64,000 nt of DNA from Acidobacteriota bacterium (lineage in GTDB: Bacteria > Acidobacteriota > Blastocatellia > Pyrinomonadales > Pyrinomonadaceae). The stretch spans positions 64,420 to 128,419 of the forward strand of contig JAIVJI010000007.1 of assembly GCA_020200135.1 (NCBI GenBank), read 5' to 3'. The notes beneath the pieces were generated by a model. It was not told the origin of the DNA. It saw only the letters and a list, made by a program, of their open reading frames with translations, and searched no databases. How positions within the stretch are numbered: the stretch's first letter is position 1; every line of letters begins with the position of its first letter. A program made the translations under genes and the position numbers. Shown here in pieces: positions 51,692 through 60,279 of this stretch.

Positions 51692-54082
51692 ATGGATTTG
51701 AACGCGACGCACACACTCCGACGGCCGCGAAACGTGCGCGCCGTCGCGCCGCTCTGCGCGCTGCTCGCGCTGCTCTGCGCCGCGCCGCGCGGGGCGTGGA
51801 CGCAAGCGGGGGCGCCCGACTACAGGAACCCGCGCCTGGCCGTAGAGCGGCGCGTGGCCGACCTGCTCGGGCGCATGACGCTCGAAGAGAAGTTGGCGCA
51901 GCTCGTCTGCCTGTGGGAGTCGAGGCCGGTGACGGAGCCGAAGGCCGGCTCCCCGAAACTCCACGGCGACTTCTCGCCGGAGAAGGCGCGCGGGGTGTTG
52001 AAGGACGGCGTGGGCCAGATAGCGCGACAGCGCGAGGGCAAAGAACCGCGCGAGGCCGCCCGCTTCGCCAACGCGCTCCAGAAGTGGCTCGTCGAAGAGA
52101 CGCGGCTCGGCATCCCGGCCATCTTCCACGACGAGATTCTGCACGGCCTGATGGCGCCGAAGGGGACGAGCTTCCCCACGCCCATCGCGCTCGCCAGCAG
52201 TTGGGACACCGAACTGGTCTCAAGAGTCTTCACCGCCGCCGCCTTAGAGACGCGCGCGCGCGGCAGCCACTTCGTGCTCGGCCCCAACCTCGACCTCGCG
52301 CGCGAGCCGCGCTGGGGGCGCACCGAAGAGACCTACGGCGAAGACCCCTACCTCGTCTCGCGGATGGGCGTCGCCGCCATCAAGGCGATTCAGGGGCCGG
52401 GGCCGAACGTGGACGGCGAGCACGTCGTCGCCGTCGCCAAGCACTTCGCCGCGCACGGCCAGCCCGAGGGCGGGACGAACATCGCGCCGGTCAACGTCTC
52501 GGAGCGCGTGCTGCGCGAGTACTTCCTGCCGAGCTTCGAGGCGGCGGTGAAGGAGGCGCGCGTGTTGAGCGTGATGGCCTCGTACAACGAGATGGACGGC
52601 GTCCCCTCGCACGCCAACCGCTGGCTGCTCCAGAAGGTGCTCCGCGACGAATGGGGCTTCGACGGGCTGGTCGCCTCGGACTACTACGGCATCCCGCAGC
52701 TCGAGAGCCTGCACCACGTCGCCTCCGACAAGACGGAGGCGGCGCGGCTCGCGCTCGAAGCGGGCGTGGACGCCGAGCTGCCCGACCCCGACTGCTTCCC
52801 CAGGCTCCTGCAACTCGTCAAAGACGGCCGGGTGTCGCAGGCGTCAATAGACAAAGCCGTCGCGCGGAACCTGCGCGTCAAGTTCCTGCTCGGACTCTTC
52901 GAGAACCCTTACGTCGACCCCGAGCGCGCCGCGCGCGTCACGAACTCCGAGGCACACCGCCGGCTCGCGGCCGAGGCCGCGCGTCGCTCGATAACGCTTC
53001 TGAAGAACGAGGGGAACCTCCTGCCGCTCGACCGCGGGCGCCTGAAGTCCATCGCCGTCATCGGCCCCAACGCCGACCGCGCGCACCTCGGCGGCTACAC
53101 CGACCCGAACCAGGGGGTCGGAATCAGCGTCCTCGAAGGCGTCAGGACAAAGCTCGGCGAACGCGTGAAGGTCAACTACGCGAAGGGCGTCCACATCACC
53201 CGCGAGGGCGGCGACTGGTGGGCCGACACGTCGCACCTCGCCGACCCGGCCGAGGACGAGAAGCTCATCGCCGAGGCGGCCGAAGTGGCGCGGGGCTCGG
53301 ACGTGGCGCTGCTCGTCTTAGGCGGCAACGAGGACACGAACAAAGAGGCGTGGTCGAACGACCACCTCGGCGACCGCGACAGCCTCGACCTCGTCGGCCG
53401 GCAGGACGACCTTGTCCGCGCCGTGCTGGCGACGGGCAGGCCCACCGTCGTCCTGCTCATCAACAGCGGGCCGCTCTCCGTCAACTACATCGCCGAGCGC
53501 GTCCTCGCCGTCCTCGAAGGTTTTTACCTCGGGCAGGAGACGGGCACGGGCGTGGCCGACGTGCTCTTCGGCGACTACAACCCGGCGGGCAAGCTGCCCG
53601 TCAGCTTCCCGCGCAACGTGGGGCAGCTCCCCGTCTACTACAACCAGAAGCCGACGGCGCGGCGCGGCTACCTCTACGCGAGCAAGGAGCCGCTGTTCGC
53701 GTTCGGCCACGGGCTGAGCTACACCACGTTCGAGTACTCGAACCTGACGGTGTCGCCCGCACGCATCACGCCGGGCGGCCGCGCGCGCGTGAGCGTCACC
53801 GTTAAGAACACGGGACGGCGCGCGGGCGACGAGGTCGTGCAGCTCTACGTGCGTGACCTCGTCAGCTCGGTCACGCGACCCGTCAGGGAGCTGAAGGACT
53901 TCCGGCGCGTCTCGCTCGCGCCCGGCGAGAGCAGGGCCGTCACGTTCGAAGTGACGCCCGACAAGCTCGCCTTCTTCAACCTGAACATGGAGCGCGTCGT
54001 CGAGCCGGGCTGGTTCGACATCATGGTCGGCACCAGCTCCGTCAAGTTCCAGACCGCGAAGCTTGAGGTGACGGCGCGTTGA
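51692..54082 (+). CDS. GH3 beta-glucosidase/xylosidase
   Basis: LVASDYYGIPQLESLH nucleophile region; C-terminal fibronectin-like domain. Confidence 0.95.
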   Translation: MDLNATHTLRRPRNVRAVAPLCALLALLCAAPRGAWTQAGAPDYRNPRLAVERRVADLLGRMTLEEKLAQLVCLWESRPVTEPKAGSPKLHGDFSPEKARGVLKDGVGQIARQREGKEPREAARFANALQKWLVEETRLGIPAIFHDEILHGLMAPKGTSFPTPIALASSWDTELVSRVFTAAALETRARGSHFVLGPNLDLAREPRWGRTEETYGEDPYLVSRMGVAAIKAIQGPGPNVDGEHVVAVAKHFAAHGQPEGGTNIAPVNVSERVLREYFLPSFEAAVKEARVLSVMASYNEMDGVPSHANRWLLQKVLRDEWGFDGLVASDYYGIPQLESLHHVASDKTEAARLALEAGVDAELPDPDCFPRLLQLVKDGRVSQASIDKAVARNLRVKFLLGLFENPYVDPERAARVTNSEAHRRLAAEAARRSITLLKNEGNLLPLDRGRLKSIAVIGPNADRAHLGGYTDPNQGVGISVLEGVRTKLGERVKVNYAKGVHITREGGDWWADTSHLADPAEDEKLIAEAAEVARGSDVALLVLGGNEDTNKEAWSNDHLGDRDSLDLVGRQDDLVRAVLATGRPTVVLLINSGPLSVNYIAERVLAVLEGFYLGQETGTGVADVLFGDYNPAGKLPVSFPRNVGQLPVYYNQKPTARRGYLYASKEPLFAFGHGLSYTTFEYSNLTVSPARITPGGRARVSVTVKNTGRRAGDEVVQLYVRDLVSSVTRPVRELKDFRRVSLAPGESRAVTFEVTPDKLAFFNLNMERVVEPGWFDIMVGTSSVKFQTAKLEVTAR

Positions 54083-55290
54083 GGCGGAAGCAACATCGTC
54101 GGGGCTTTGCCACGCGAGTCGTCCGGGCGTTCGCGCTCGTTCTCGTCGTCTGCGTGACGCCGGCGGCGGGCCAGACTCCGGGTCAGCCGCGTGACGCGGC
54201 CGGGAGACTGTCGGGCGTCCCCGCGTCGAGGCTGGCGCGGCTGCGGCGCGGCATCAACCTGAGCCACTGGTTCGCGCAGTCGCGCGACTACTCCGCGAAA
54301 CACCTGCGCGGGCACACCACGCGGGGCGACCTCGACCTCATCCGACGGCTCGGCTTCGACCACGTGCGCTTCACAGTCGAGCCCGCGCCGCTCTTCGACG
54401 AGGCGCGCCCGTCGCGGCTCAAGGGCGAACACCTCCGCCACCTCGACGTCGCGCTCGACATGCTCATGGCGTCGGGCGTGGCCGTCGTCTTCGACCTGCA
54501 CCCGGCCGACGAGTTCAAGCTCCGGCTGAGGGCGGACGACCGCTTCGTCTCTTCGGTCGCGGCCTTCTGGCGCGCGCTCGCGCGACACCTCTCGCGGCGC
54601 GACCCCGAGCGGCTCTTTCTCGAAATCCTCAACGAGCCGATGGTGGAAGACCCGCGGCGCTGGACGGACATCCAGACGCGGCTCGCGGCGGCCGTCCGCG
54701 AAGGCGCGCCGCACCACACCATCGTCGCCACGGGGCCGCGCTGGTCGGCCGTCGCCCAGTTGCTTTTGATGGAGCCGCTCGCAGACCGAAACGTCGTCTA
54801 CAACTTTCACTTCTACGAGCCGCACACCTTCACGCACCAGGGCGCGACGTGGGGCGCGGACTTCTGGCCGCACCTCAAAGGTCTGCCCTACCCTTCGAGC
54901 CCCGAGCGCGTCGCTCCGCTTTTACCCTCGGTCGAAACGGAGGCGGCGCGCGCGGCTTTGAAGGACTACGGCGGCGAGCGCTGGGACGCTGCGCGCGTCG
55001 GGCGCGAGGTCGCCCTGGCGGCGGAGTGGGCGCGGCGTCGCGGCGTCGCGCTCACGTGTAACGAGTTCGGCGTCTACCGCAGGTACGCGCCGCCGGCCGA
55101 CCGGCTGCGCTGGATAAAGGACGCGCGCGAGGCGTTCGAGCGTCACGGCATCGGCTGGACGATGTGGGACTATGCCGGCGACTTCGGCGTCGCCGTGCGA
55201 AGGGGCCGCCGCGTCGAGCCGGACGAGCTGACGGCCGCCGCGCTGGGACTGCGGCCGCTGAGATGGACGATTGGAGGGACCGACCGTTGA
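54079..55290 (+). CDS. GH5-like endoglucanase
   Basis: LFLEILNEPMVED acid/base region; TTGA overlap with GH3. Confidence 0.88.
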   Translation: MRRKQHRRGFATRVVRAFALVLVVCVTPAAGQTPGQPRDAAGRLSGVPASRLARLRRGINLSHWFAQSRDYSAKHLRGHTTRGDLDLIRRLGFDHVRFTVEPAPLFDEARPSRLKGEHLRHLDVALDMLMASGVAVVFDLHPADEFKLRLRADDRFVSSVAAFWRALARHLSRRDPERLFLEILNEPMVEDPRRWTDIQTRLAAAVREGAPHHTIVATGPRWSAVAQLLLMEPLADRNVVYNFHFYEPHTFTHQGATWGADFWPHLKGLPYPSSPERVAPLLPSVETEAARAALKDYGGERWDAARVGREVALAAEWARRRGVALTCNEFGVYRRYAPPADRLRWIKDAREAFERHGIGWTMWDYAGDFGVAVRRGRRVEPDELTAAALGLRPLRWTIGGTDR

Positions 55291-56786
55291 GCAAAAAACT
55301 ATCCAGACGAACTTTCGCGAAGGCCGCCGGCGCGGCGGCGCTCGCGGCCACGGCCTCGACGACGCCGTCGCCCGCTTCGACCGCCCTGACATCGACGCCG
55401 CAGGGCGGCGCGGGCGCGGCGTCATCCGGTCACGACGCGTTGCGGTCGTTCCCGCCCGGCTTCATCTGGGGCACGGCGACCGCCTCGTACCAGGTCGAGG
55501 GCGCGGTCAAAGAGGACGGGCGAGGGCCTTCCATCTGGGACACCTTCTCGCACACGCCCGGCAAGGTCGTCGGCAACGCCACGGGCGACGTGGCCAACGA
55601 CCACTACCACCTTTACAAAGGCGACGTGCAGTTGATGAAGGCGCTCGGCGTCAAGGCGTACCGCTTCTCCGTCGCGTGGCCGCGCGTCTTCCCAGGCGGC
55701 GACGGACGGCCGAACCCGAAGGGGCTCGACTTCTACAACCGGCTCGTCGACGAACTGCTCGCCAACGGCATCCAGCCCTTCGCCACGCTCTACCACTGGG
55801 ATTTGCCGCAGTCCTTACAAGACCGCTTCGGCGGCTGGGAGGGGCGCGACACCTCGAAGGCTTTCGCCGACTACGCCGCACACGTCAGCGCGCGCCTGAC
55901 CGACCGCGTCAAGCACGTCTTCACCATCAACGAGTTCGGCGCCTTCATCGAGGTCGGCTACCGCTGGGGCGTCCACGCGCCGGGCCTACGGCTTACGGGC
56001 TCGCGCCTGAACCAGACGCGCCACCACGCGGTGCTCGGCCACGGGCTGGCGGTGCAGGCCATCCGCGCCGCGGCGAAGCCGGGAACGAAAGTCGGCATCG
56101 CCGAGAACATCACGGTCGCCGCCCCCGTCTTCGAGTCGGCGGCGCACGTCGCGGCGGCCGAGCGCGCCACGCGCGAGATGAACGCGCAGTACCTGACCGT
56201 CATCATGGAAGGGAAGTACACCGACTGGTACTTGAAGTCGGCGGGCTCGGACGCGCCGAAGTTCACCGACGCGGACTTGAAGGCCATCTCGTCGCCGCTC
56301 GACTTCGTCGGCATCAACATCTACACGCCGCAGTTCGTGCGCGCCGACGAATCCTCCCCGGTCGGCTTCGCACACGTGCCGCACCCGAAGTCTTTCCCGC
56401 ACGCGCCGTCGCCGTGGCTCTTCGTCGGGCCGGAGGCGCTCTACTGGGGCCCGCGCCACGTCTCAAAGCTGTGGGGCGCGAAGGAGATTTACATCACGGA
56501 GAACGGCTGCTCGTCTTCGGACGAGCCGGCGCCGGACGGCAAGGTCTACGACACCGACCGCGTGACGTACCTGCGCAGCTACCTCACGCAACTGCGCCGC
56601 GCGACCGCCGAGGGCGTGCCCGTGCGCGGCTACTTCCTGTGGAGTCTGATGGACAACTTCGAGTGGGCGGACGGCTACACCAACCGCTTCGGCCTCCACT
56701 ACGTGGACTACGCGACGCAGAAGCGGAGCCCCAAGCTCAGCGCGGACTTCTACCGCGAGGTCATCGCGCGCAACACCGTCGTCTGA
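55287..56786 (+). CDS. GH1 beta-glucosidase with Tat-like signal
   Basis: TTGA overlap; LSRRTFAKAAGAAAL; FTINEFGAF, EIYITENGCS, GYFLWSLMDNFEW. Confidence 0.95.
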   Translation: MSKKLSRRTFAKAAGAAALAATASTTPSPASTALTSTPQGGAGAASSGHDALRSFPPGFIWGTATASYQVEGAVKEDGRGPSIWDTFSHTPGKVVGNATGDVANDHYHLYKGDVQLMKALGVKAYRFSVAWPRVFPGGDGRPNPKGLDFYNRLVDELLANGIQPFATLYHWDLPQSLQDRFGGWEGRDTSKAFADYAAHVSARLTDRVKHVFTINEFGAFIEVGYRWGVHAPGLRLTGSRLNQTRHHAVLGHGLAVQAIRAAAKPGTKVGIAENITVAAPVFESAAHVAAAERATREMNAQYLTVIMEGKYTDWYLKSAGSDAPKFTDADLKAISSPLDFVGINIYTPQFVRADESSPVGFAHVPHPKSFPHAPSPWLFVGPEALYWGPRHVSKLWGAKEIYITENGCSSSDEPAPDGKVYDTDRVTYLRSYLTQLRRATAEGVPVRGYFLWSLMDNFEWADGYTNRFGLHYVDYATQKRSPKLSADFYREVIARNTVV

Positions 56787-56790
56787 CGTT

Positions 56791-56852
56791 CGAGCCGGCC
56801 GAGGAACACATGGTGAGAATCACGCCTTCCCCCGGCCGGCTCGAACTCTTTT
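56791..56852. terminator. long-loop hairpin after the GH operon
   Basis: gttcgagccggcc ... ggccggctcgaac exact inverted arms. Confidence 0.5.
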
Positions 56853-56913
56853 CGAGGGCGTCGCCGCGCCGCTTCAGGTCTCGCCACCTCCGCGCCAACG
56901 GTGTGGGTGCTTC

Positions 56914-57600
56914 TTAACTCTTCTCGCTGGGCGCGCCCGCCGGGGGCGTCTCGCCGCTGGAACGGCGCGCGGGGCGTTCGAGGTGACTGGCGCTCTCCCA
57001 TTCGGCCAGCGTCGAGGCGTCGCCGCGAAAGATGTTGCGGACGACCGCGTCGAGCTCGCGTACGGCCTCTCGCCCGCGCCCCGCCGCCTCCGCGACGGCG
57101 ACCGTGGCCGAGACGCGCGCGGCCGACTTCTGCGCCCTGCCGTCTATCGACTGCTCGACGTTCCCGATGCGCGACCTGAAGCCTTCGAGGAAGTTCGCGG
57201 CCATGCCGCGTCGCACGAACTCGTCCTTGAGCGGCTCGGCGTCGGCCGCGAAGGCACGCGCGGTGAGGAGCCAGGTCTGCTCGCCGGCGTTGTGCGGCAG
57301 GCGGAACTTGTCACGCAAGCCCGGGGTGGCGCGCGCCATCGAGCGCGCGGTGCGGCTGATGGCCTCCATCTCCGCGCGCAGCACGTCGCTCGCGGCGTTC
57401 TTCTGCGCGGTCTTCTCCTTCGCCGCGCGCGCGTGTGAGGTCTGCAACGCCGAGAGTCCTTCCAGGTCGTCTACGGCCGAGCCGACGTGTGTGAACAGTT
57501 CCGCGCCCCGCGAGCCTGAGGGGAAGCTGTCGGCGTGCGCCCTGCCGAACTGGCGGACGCGGATTAACATCTCCAGAATACGGACTTCAGAGTTTTTCAT
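56914..57600 (-). CDS. hypothetical helical protein
   Basis: start MKNSEVRILEMLIRVRQFG with rich upstream region; coiled-coil character. Confidence 0.7.
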   Translation of the reverse strand: MKNSEVRILEMLIRVRQFGRAHADSFPSGSRGAELFTHVGSAVDDLEGLSALQTSHARAAKEKTAQKNAASDVLRAEMEAISRTARSMARATPGLRDKFRLPHNAGEQTWLLTARAFAADAEPLKDEFVRRGMAANFLEGFRSRIGNVEQSIDGRAQKSAARVSATVAVAEAAGRGREAVRELDAVVRNIFRGDASTLAEWESASHLERPARRSSGETPPAGAPSEKS

Positions 57601-57793
57601 TGAGCGTCTCCTTTGTGTAAGGCCAAAGAACGTGGCGGACATCCTTTAGGCAGGACTGTGAGAGGCGAGGCAAGAGCGCCGAGGTACAGCGCGCGCAGTA
57701 TACTCCTCCCGCGACACGCCGCAAGACCTTTTTTCAAGCCGCGCACACGACCAGAACCGCACACGCAATCCCCGCGCGCCACGCTTCGATAAA

Positions 57794-57960
57794 CTTACAC
57801 GTCGCTACGCCACACTCTCACGCCGCTGCAAAAAACTCTCGCGCATATACGGCCGACTCTCGCACCTCTACGCTCAACTCTCACGCCCGTACAACCGACG
57901 TTTACGCAGCTACGAGAAACTTTCACGCCGTTACGATAAACTTCCCTTATGCTACAGCCG
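57794..57960. repeat. degenerate 21-bp tandem repeat, about 8 units
   Basis: cttacacgtcgctacgccaca / ctctcacgccgctgcaaaaaa / ctctcgcgcatatacggccga / ctctcgcacctctacgctcaa / ctctcacgcccgtacaaccga / cgtttacgcagctacgagaaa / ctttcacgccgttacgataaa / cttcccttatgctacagccg. Confidence 0.85.
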
Positions 57961-58096
57961 TTTAATTCGGCCATTTTCAACCCGAAGATGACCGCCCGCG
58001 CTGCGCGGAGAGAGAGAGGCGAGAGTTAAAATTATTTGAGAGACTGACAGCGGATGAGGCAATATACCCCCGCATTCCGGGACACAAAGCCGCCAG

Positions 58097-58219
58097 CACC
58101 CGGGGCAAGCCAAACGGCTCGGCTTCTCACGTCCCGTTGCGGGCTTAGACCGACTGATTCGGCTTTTACAGCCCCATTGCGTAGTTAGACCGAATCATTC
58201 GGCACAATAGTAGTTATGC
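58097..58219 (+). repeat. 40-bp degenerate direct repeats ending in GTTATGC; candidate attI-like site
   Basis: ttgcgggcttagaccgactgattcggcttttacagcccca / ttgcgtagttagaccgaatcattcggcacaatagtagtta, plus weaker upstream copy. Confidence 0.5.
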
Positions 58220-58231
58220 GTCTTCAATCCC

Positions 58232-58603
58232 ATGGGTGAGCTGGCTCGTATTGAAGCAGAGGTTACGTTCATCCCCGCATCCGAGGGCGGGCGGCTCAAC
58301 CCTCCGCTGCTTGTATCTTCAGGCGGCTCGTACCGACCTCACATCGTTGTCGGCGATCCGAAGCAGAGACGTGCCATCACCGTCGGGAACGAAATCCGGG
58401 AGACCTACCTCGGCGTGGCATTCCTGTCAGGCCCGGACAAGGTGGAGGCAGGCGATCCATTCTTGGCGGAGCTTGCGCTAATATTTTATCCGCATCCGGC
58501 GTATGACTCGCTCGTGCCCGGCGCGACGTTTACAATCCGCGAAGGGGCTAAGGTCGTCGGGTTCGGAGAGGTAAAGAAATTTCTGCCACCCGGCGACGCC
58601 TAA
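58232..58603 (+). CDS. cassette 1: EF-Tu C-terminal-domain-like hypothetical protein
   Basis: RPHIVVGDPKQR...GVAFLSGPDKVEAGDPFLAELALIFYPHPAYDSLVPGATFTIREGAKVVGFGEV. Confidence 0.75.
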   Translation: MGELARIEAEVTFIPASEGGRLNPPLLVSSGGSYRPHIVVGDPKQRRAITVGNEIRETYLGVAFLSGPDKVEAGDPFLAELALIFYPHPAYDSLVPGATFTIREGAKVVGFGEVKKFLPPGDA

Positions 58604-58686
58604 CAACGGCATGCACCCGACCCGCGACACGCAGGCTCTCATCTTCAGCAGAGGGGCCGGCGGGCGGGTGATGCCGGGCGTTATGC
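58598..58686 (+). other. attC site 1
   Basis: gcctaacaacggcatgcacccg ... cgggtgatgccgggcgttatgc imperfect inverted arms. Confidence 0.88.
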
Positions 58687-58718
58687 TGCTGCGCCGGAAA
58701 AGTAAAATAATTGTCATC

Positions 58719-59465
58719 ATGAATGTACTTGCAGCCAATCCGCACATCTCTTTAGTGATTCCGGCATACAATGAAGCTGCGCTGCTTCCAAGACTGCTGG
58801 ATTCTATAGATATAGCGCGGCAAGTATTTGCAAGGTCAGGCGGCACTGTAGAGATTATTGTAGCTGATAATTGCTCGATAGATGAGACACGAATGATAGC
58901 CGCCGGACGGGACTGTAAGGTTGTCTCTGTTGAGCAAAGATGTATTGCCGCCGTGCGTAACGCGGGGGCCAAAATCGCTATGGGTAAATTACTAGCCTTC
59001 GTTGACGCCGACGGGACTATTCACCCGCAAACATTCAAGCAGTTATCCCAAATCCTCGCAGACGATTCAATCGTAGGCGGGGCTACCGGCGTAACATTAG
59101 AACGTTGGTCGCTCGGGCTAGCCGTAACGTACGCTCTCATCTATCCTTTTCTTGTCTTGACGAGAATGGATACAGGAGTAGTTTTTTGTCGTCGTGCAGA
59201 TTTCGATCTGATTGGTGGTTATGATGAGCGACTAAAGTTCGCGGAGGATGTAGCGTTTTTATGGGCGTTGAGATGTTTAGGGAAGAGGCGCGGGCAGCGA
59301 TTAACACGCGCCACATGTATCAGGGGAGTAGCCTCTACGCGTAAATTTGATGAGCATGGAGATTGGCATTACTTCTGGCTTCTCCGGAAAGTAGCGGTGT
59401 GTATGTTCAACCGCAAAAAGGTTGAAGAGATCGCCGACAGCTACTGGTATAAACCGAGCCGCTAG
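58719..59465 (+). CDS. cassette 2: family 2 glycosyltransferase
   Basis: HISLVIPAYNEAALLPRLLDSI...LLAFVDADGTIHP. Confidence 0.9.
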   Translation: MNVLAANPHISLVIPAYNEAALLPRLLDSIDIARQVFARSGGTVEIIVADNCSIDETRMIAAGRDCKVVSVEQRCIAAVRNAGAKIAMGKLLAFVDADGTIHPQTFKQLSQILADDSIVGGATGVTLERWSLGLAVTYALIYPFLVLTRMDTGVVFCRRADFDLIGGYDERLKFAEDVAFLWALRCLGKRRGQRLTRATCIRGVASTRKFDEHGDWHYFWLLRKVAVCMFNRKKVEEIADSYWYKPSR

Positions 59466-59479
59466 GTGTCTCGACCGCA

Positions 59480-59587
59480 GCATAACAACTCGTTCAACCG
59501 GAGCGCGGATTGAATTCTTCTCATCATTGACTGCTTCGATGGAAGTTGAATACTTCTTGCCGCGCCCGGTTAATTCGGGCGTTGTGC
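59480..59587 (+). other. attC site 2
   Basis: gcataacaactcgttcaaccgg ... ccggttaattcgggcgttgtgc. Confidence 0.88.
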
Positions 59588-59598
59588 GCTAGCGGGTT

Positions 59599-60048
59599 AT
59601 GAACATGAGACAATTTCTCGAAGGCCTGAAGGTGATCGCCTACCCTGCATGCTTCGTCGTCGGCATGATGGCAACGCCGGCTTACGGCATATTCAGCGGC
59701 GTGTTCTGGGGGAAGAACATCCAGACGCTCGAATCCCCGAACGGCGAACATCGCGCCGTGCTCCTGAAAAAGTTTAACCTCGCCGACATTAACTTCATCG
59801 TCAAGGTTGACGGCGAGCGGGTCTACTACTCGCCGGACTTGATGGGCTTCCCCGACCGCTGGTACCGGGAGACGCTAGTGTGGGATAAGACGGGCAGGGT
59901 CGTCGTGCTGGAGTTGATGGGGAAACGGGTCTTTGCCTACGACACCCAAACAAAGCGGGAATTACAGAAGGGCGAGTTGAATCAATATCAGCTCTGGCCC
60001 ATGCCGTCTGACCACAATTATGCTGACCTGAAAGATATAGATGAATAG
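59599..60048 (+). CDS. cassette 3: hypothetical membrane-anchored protein
   Basis: 149 aa ORF bounded by attC sites. Confidence 0.75.
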   Translation: MNMRQFLEGLKVIAYPACFVVGMMATPAYGIFSGVFWGKNIQTLESPNGEHRAVLLKKFNLADINFIVKVDGERVYYSPDLMGFPDRWYRETLVWDKTGRVVVLELMGKRVFAYDTQTKRELQKGELNQYQLWPMPSDHNYADLKDIDE

Positions 60049-60071
60049 TTGCTATAGTAGTCCCTCGGCGC

Positions 60072-60183
60072 GCATAACAACGGCATGCACCCGACCGCCC
60101 TTTGCTTGGCTGTCATCAACCTCGCGTCTTGCGATGTGGCTTGTGTGTCATCGTCGGGCGGCGGGATAATTCGAGCGTTAGGC
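60072..60183 (+). other. attC site 3
   Basis: gcataacaacggcatgcacccgaccgcc ... ggcggcgggataattcgagcgttaggc. Confidence 0.85.
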
Positions 60184-60279
60184 GCTTGTGGGGGCCCACA
60201 CGCTGGACAAACCTTAATTATAAGCGTCGCTGCTCGGAGCGAAGGCGGGGAGATTACTCAGATGCATAGCGGAGAGACT

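Noticed and set aside
57795-57980. Confident small protein gene for the heptapeptide-repeat ORF
   Set aside because: Frame follows automatically from the 21-bp period; no convincing SD upstream, so reported only as a repeat
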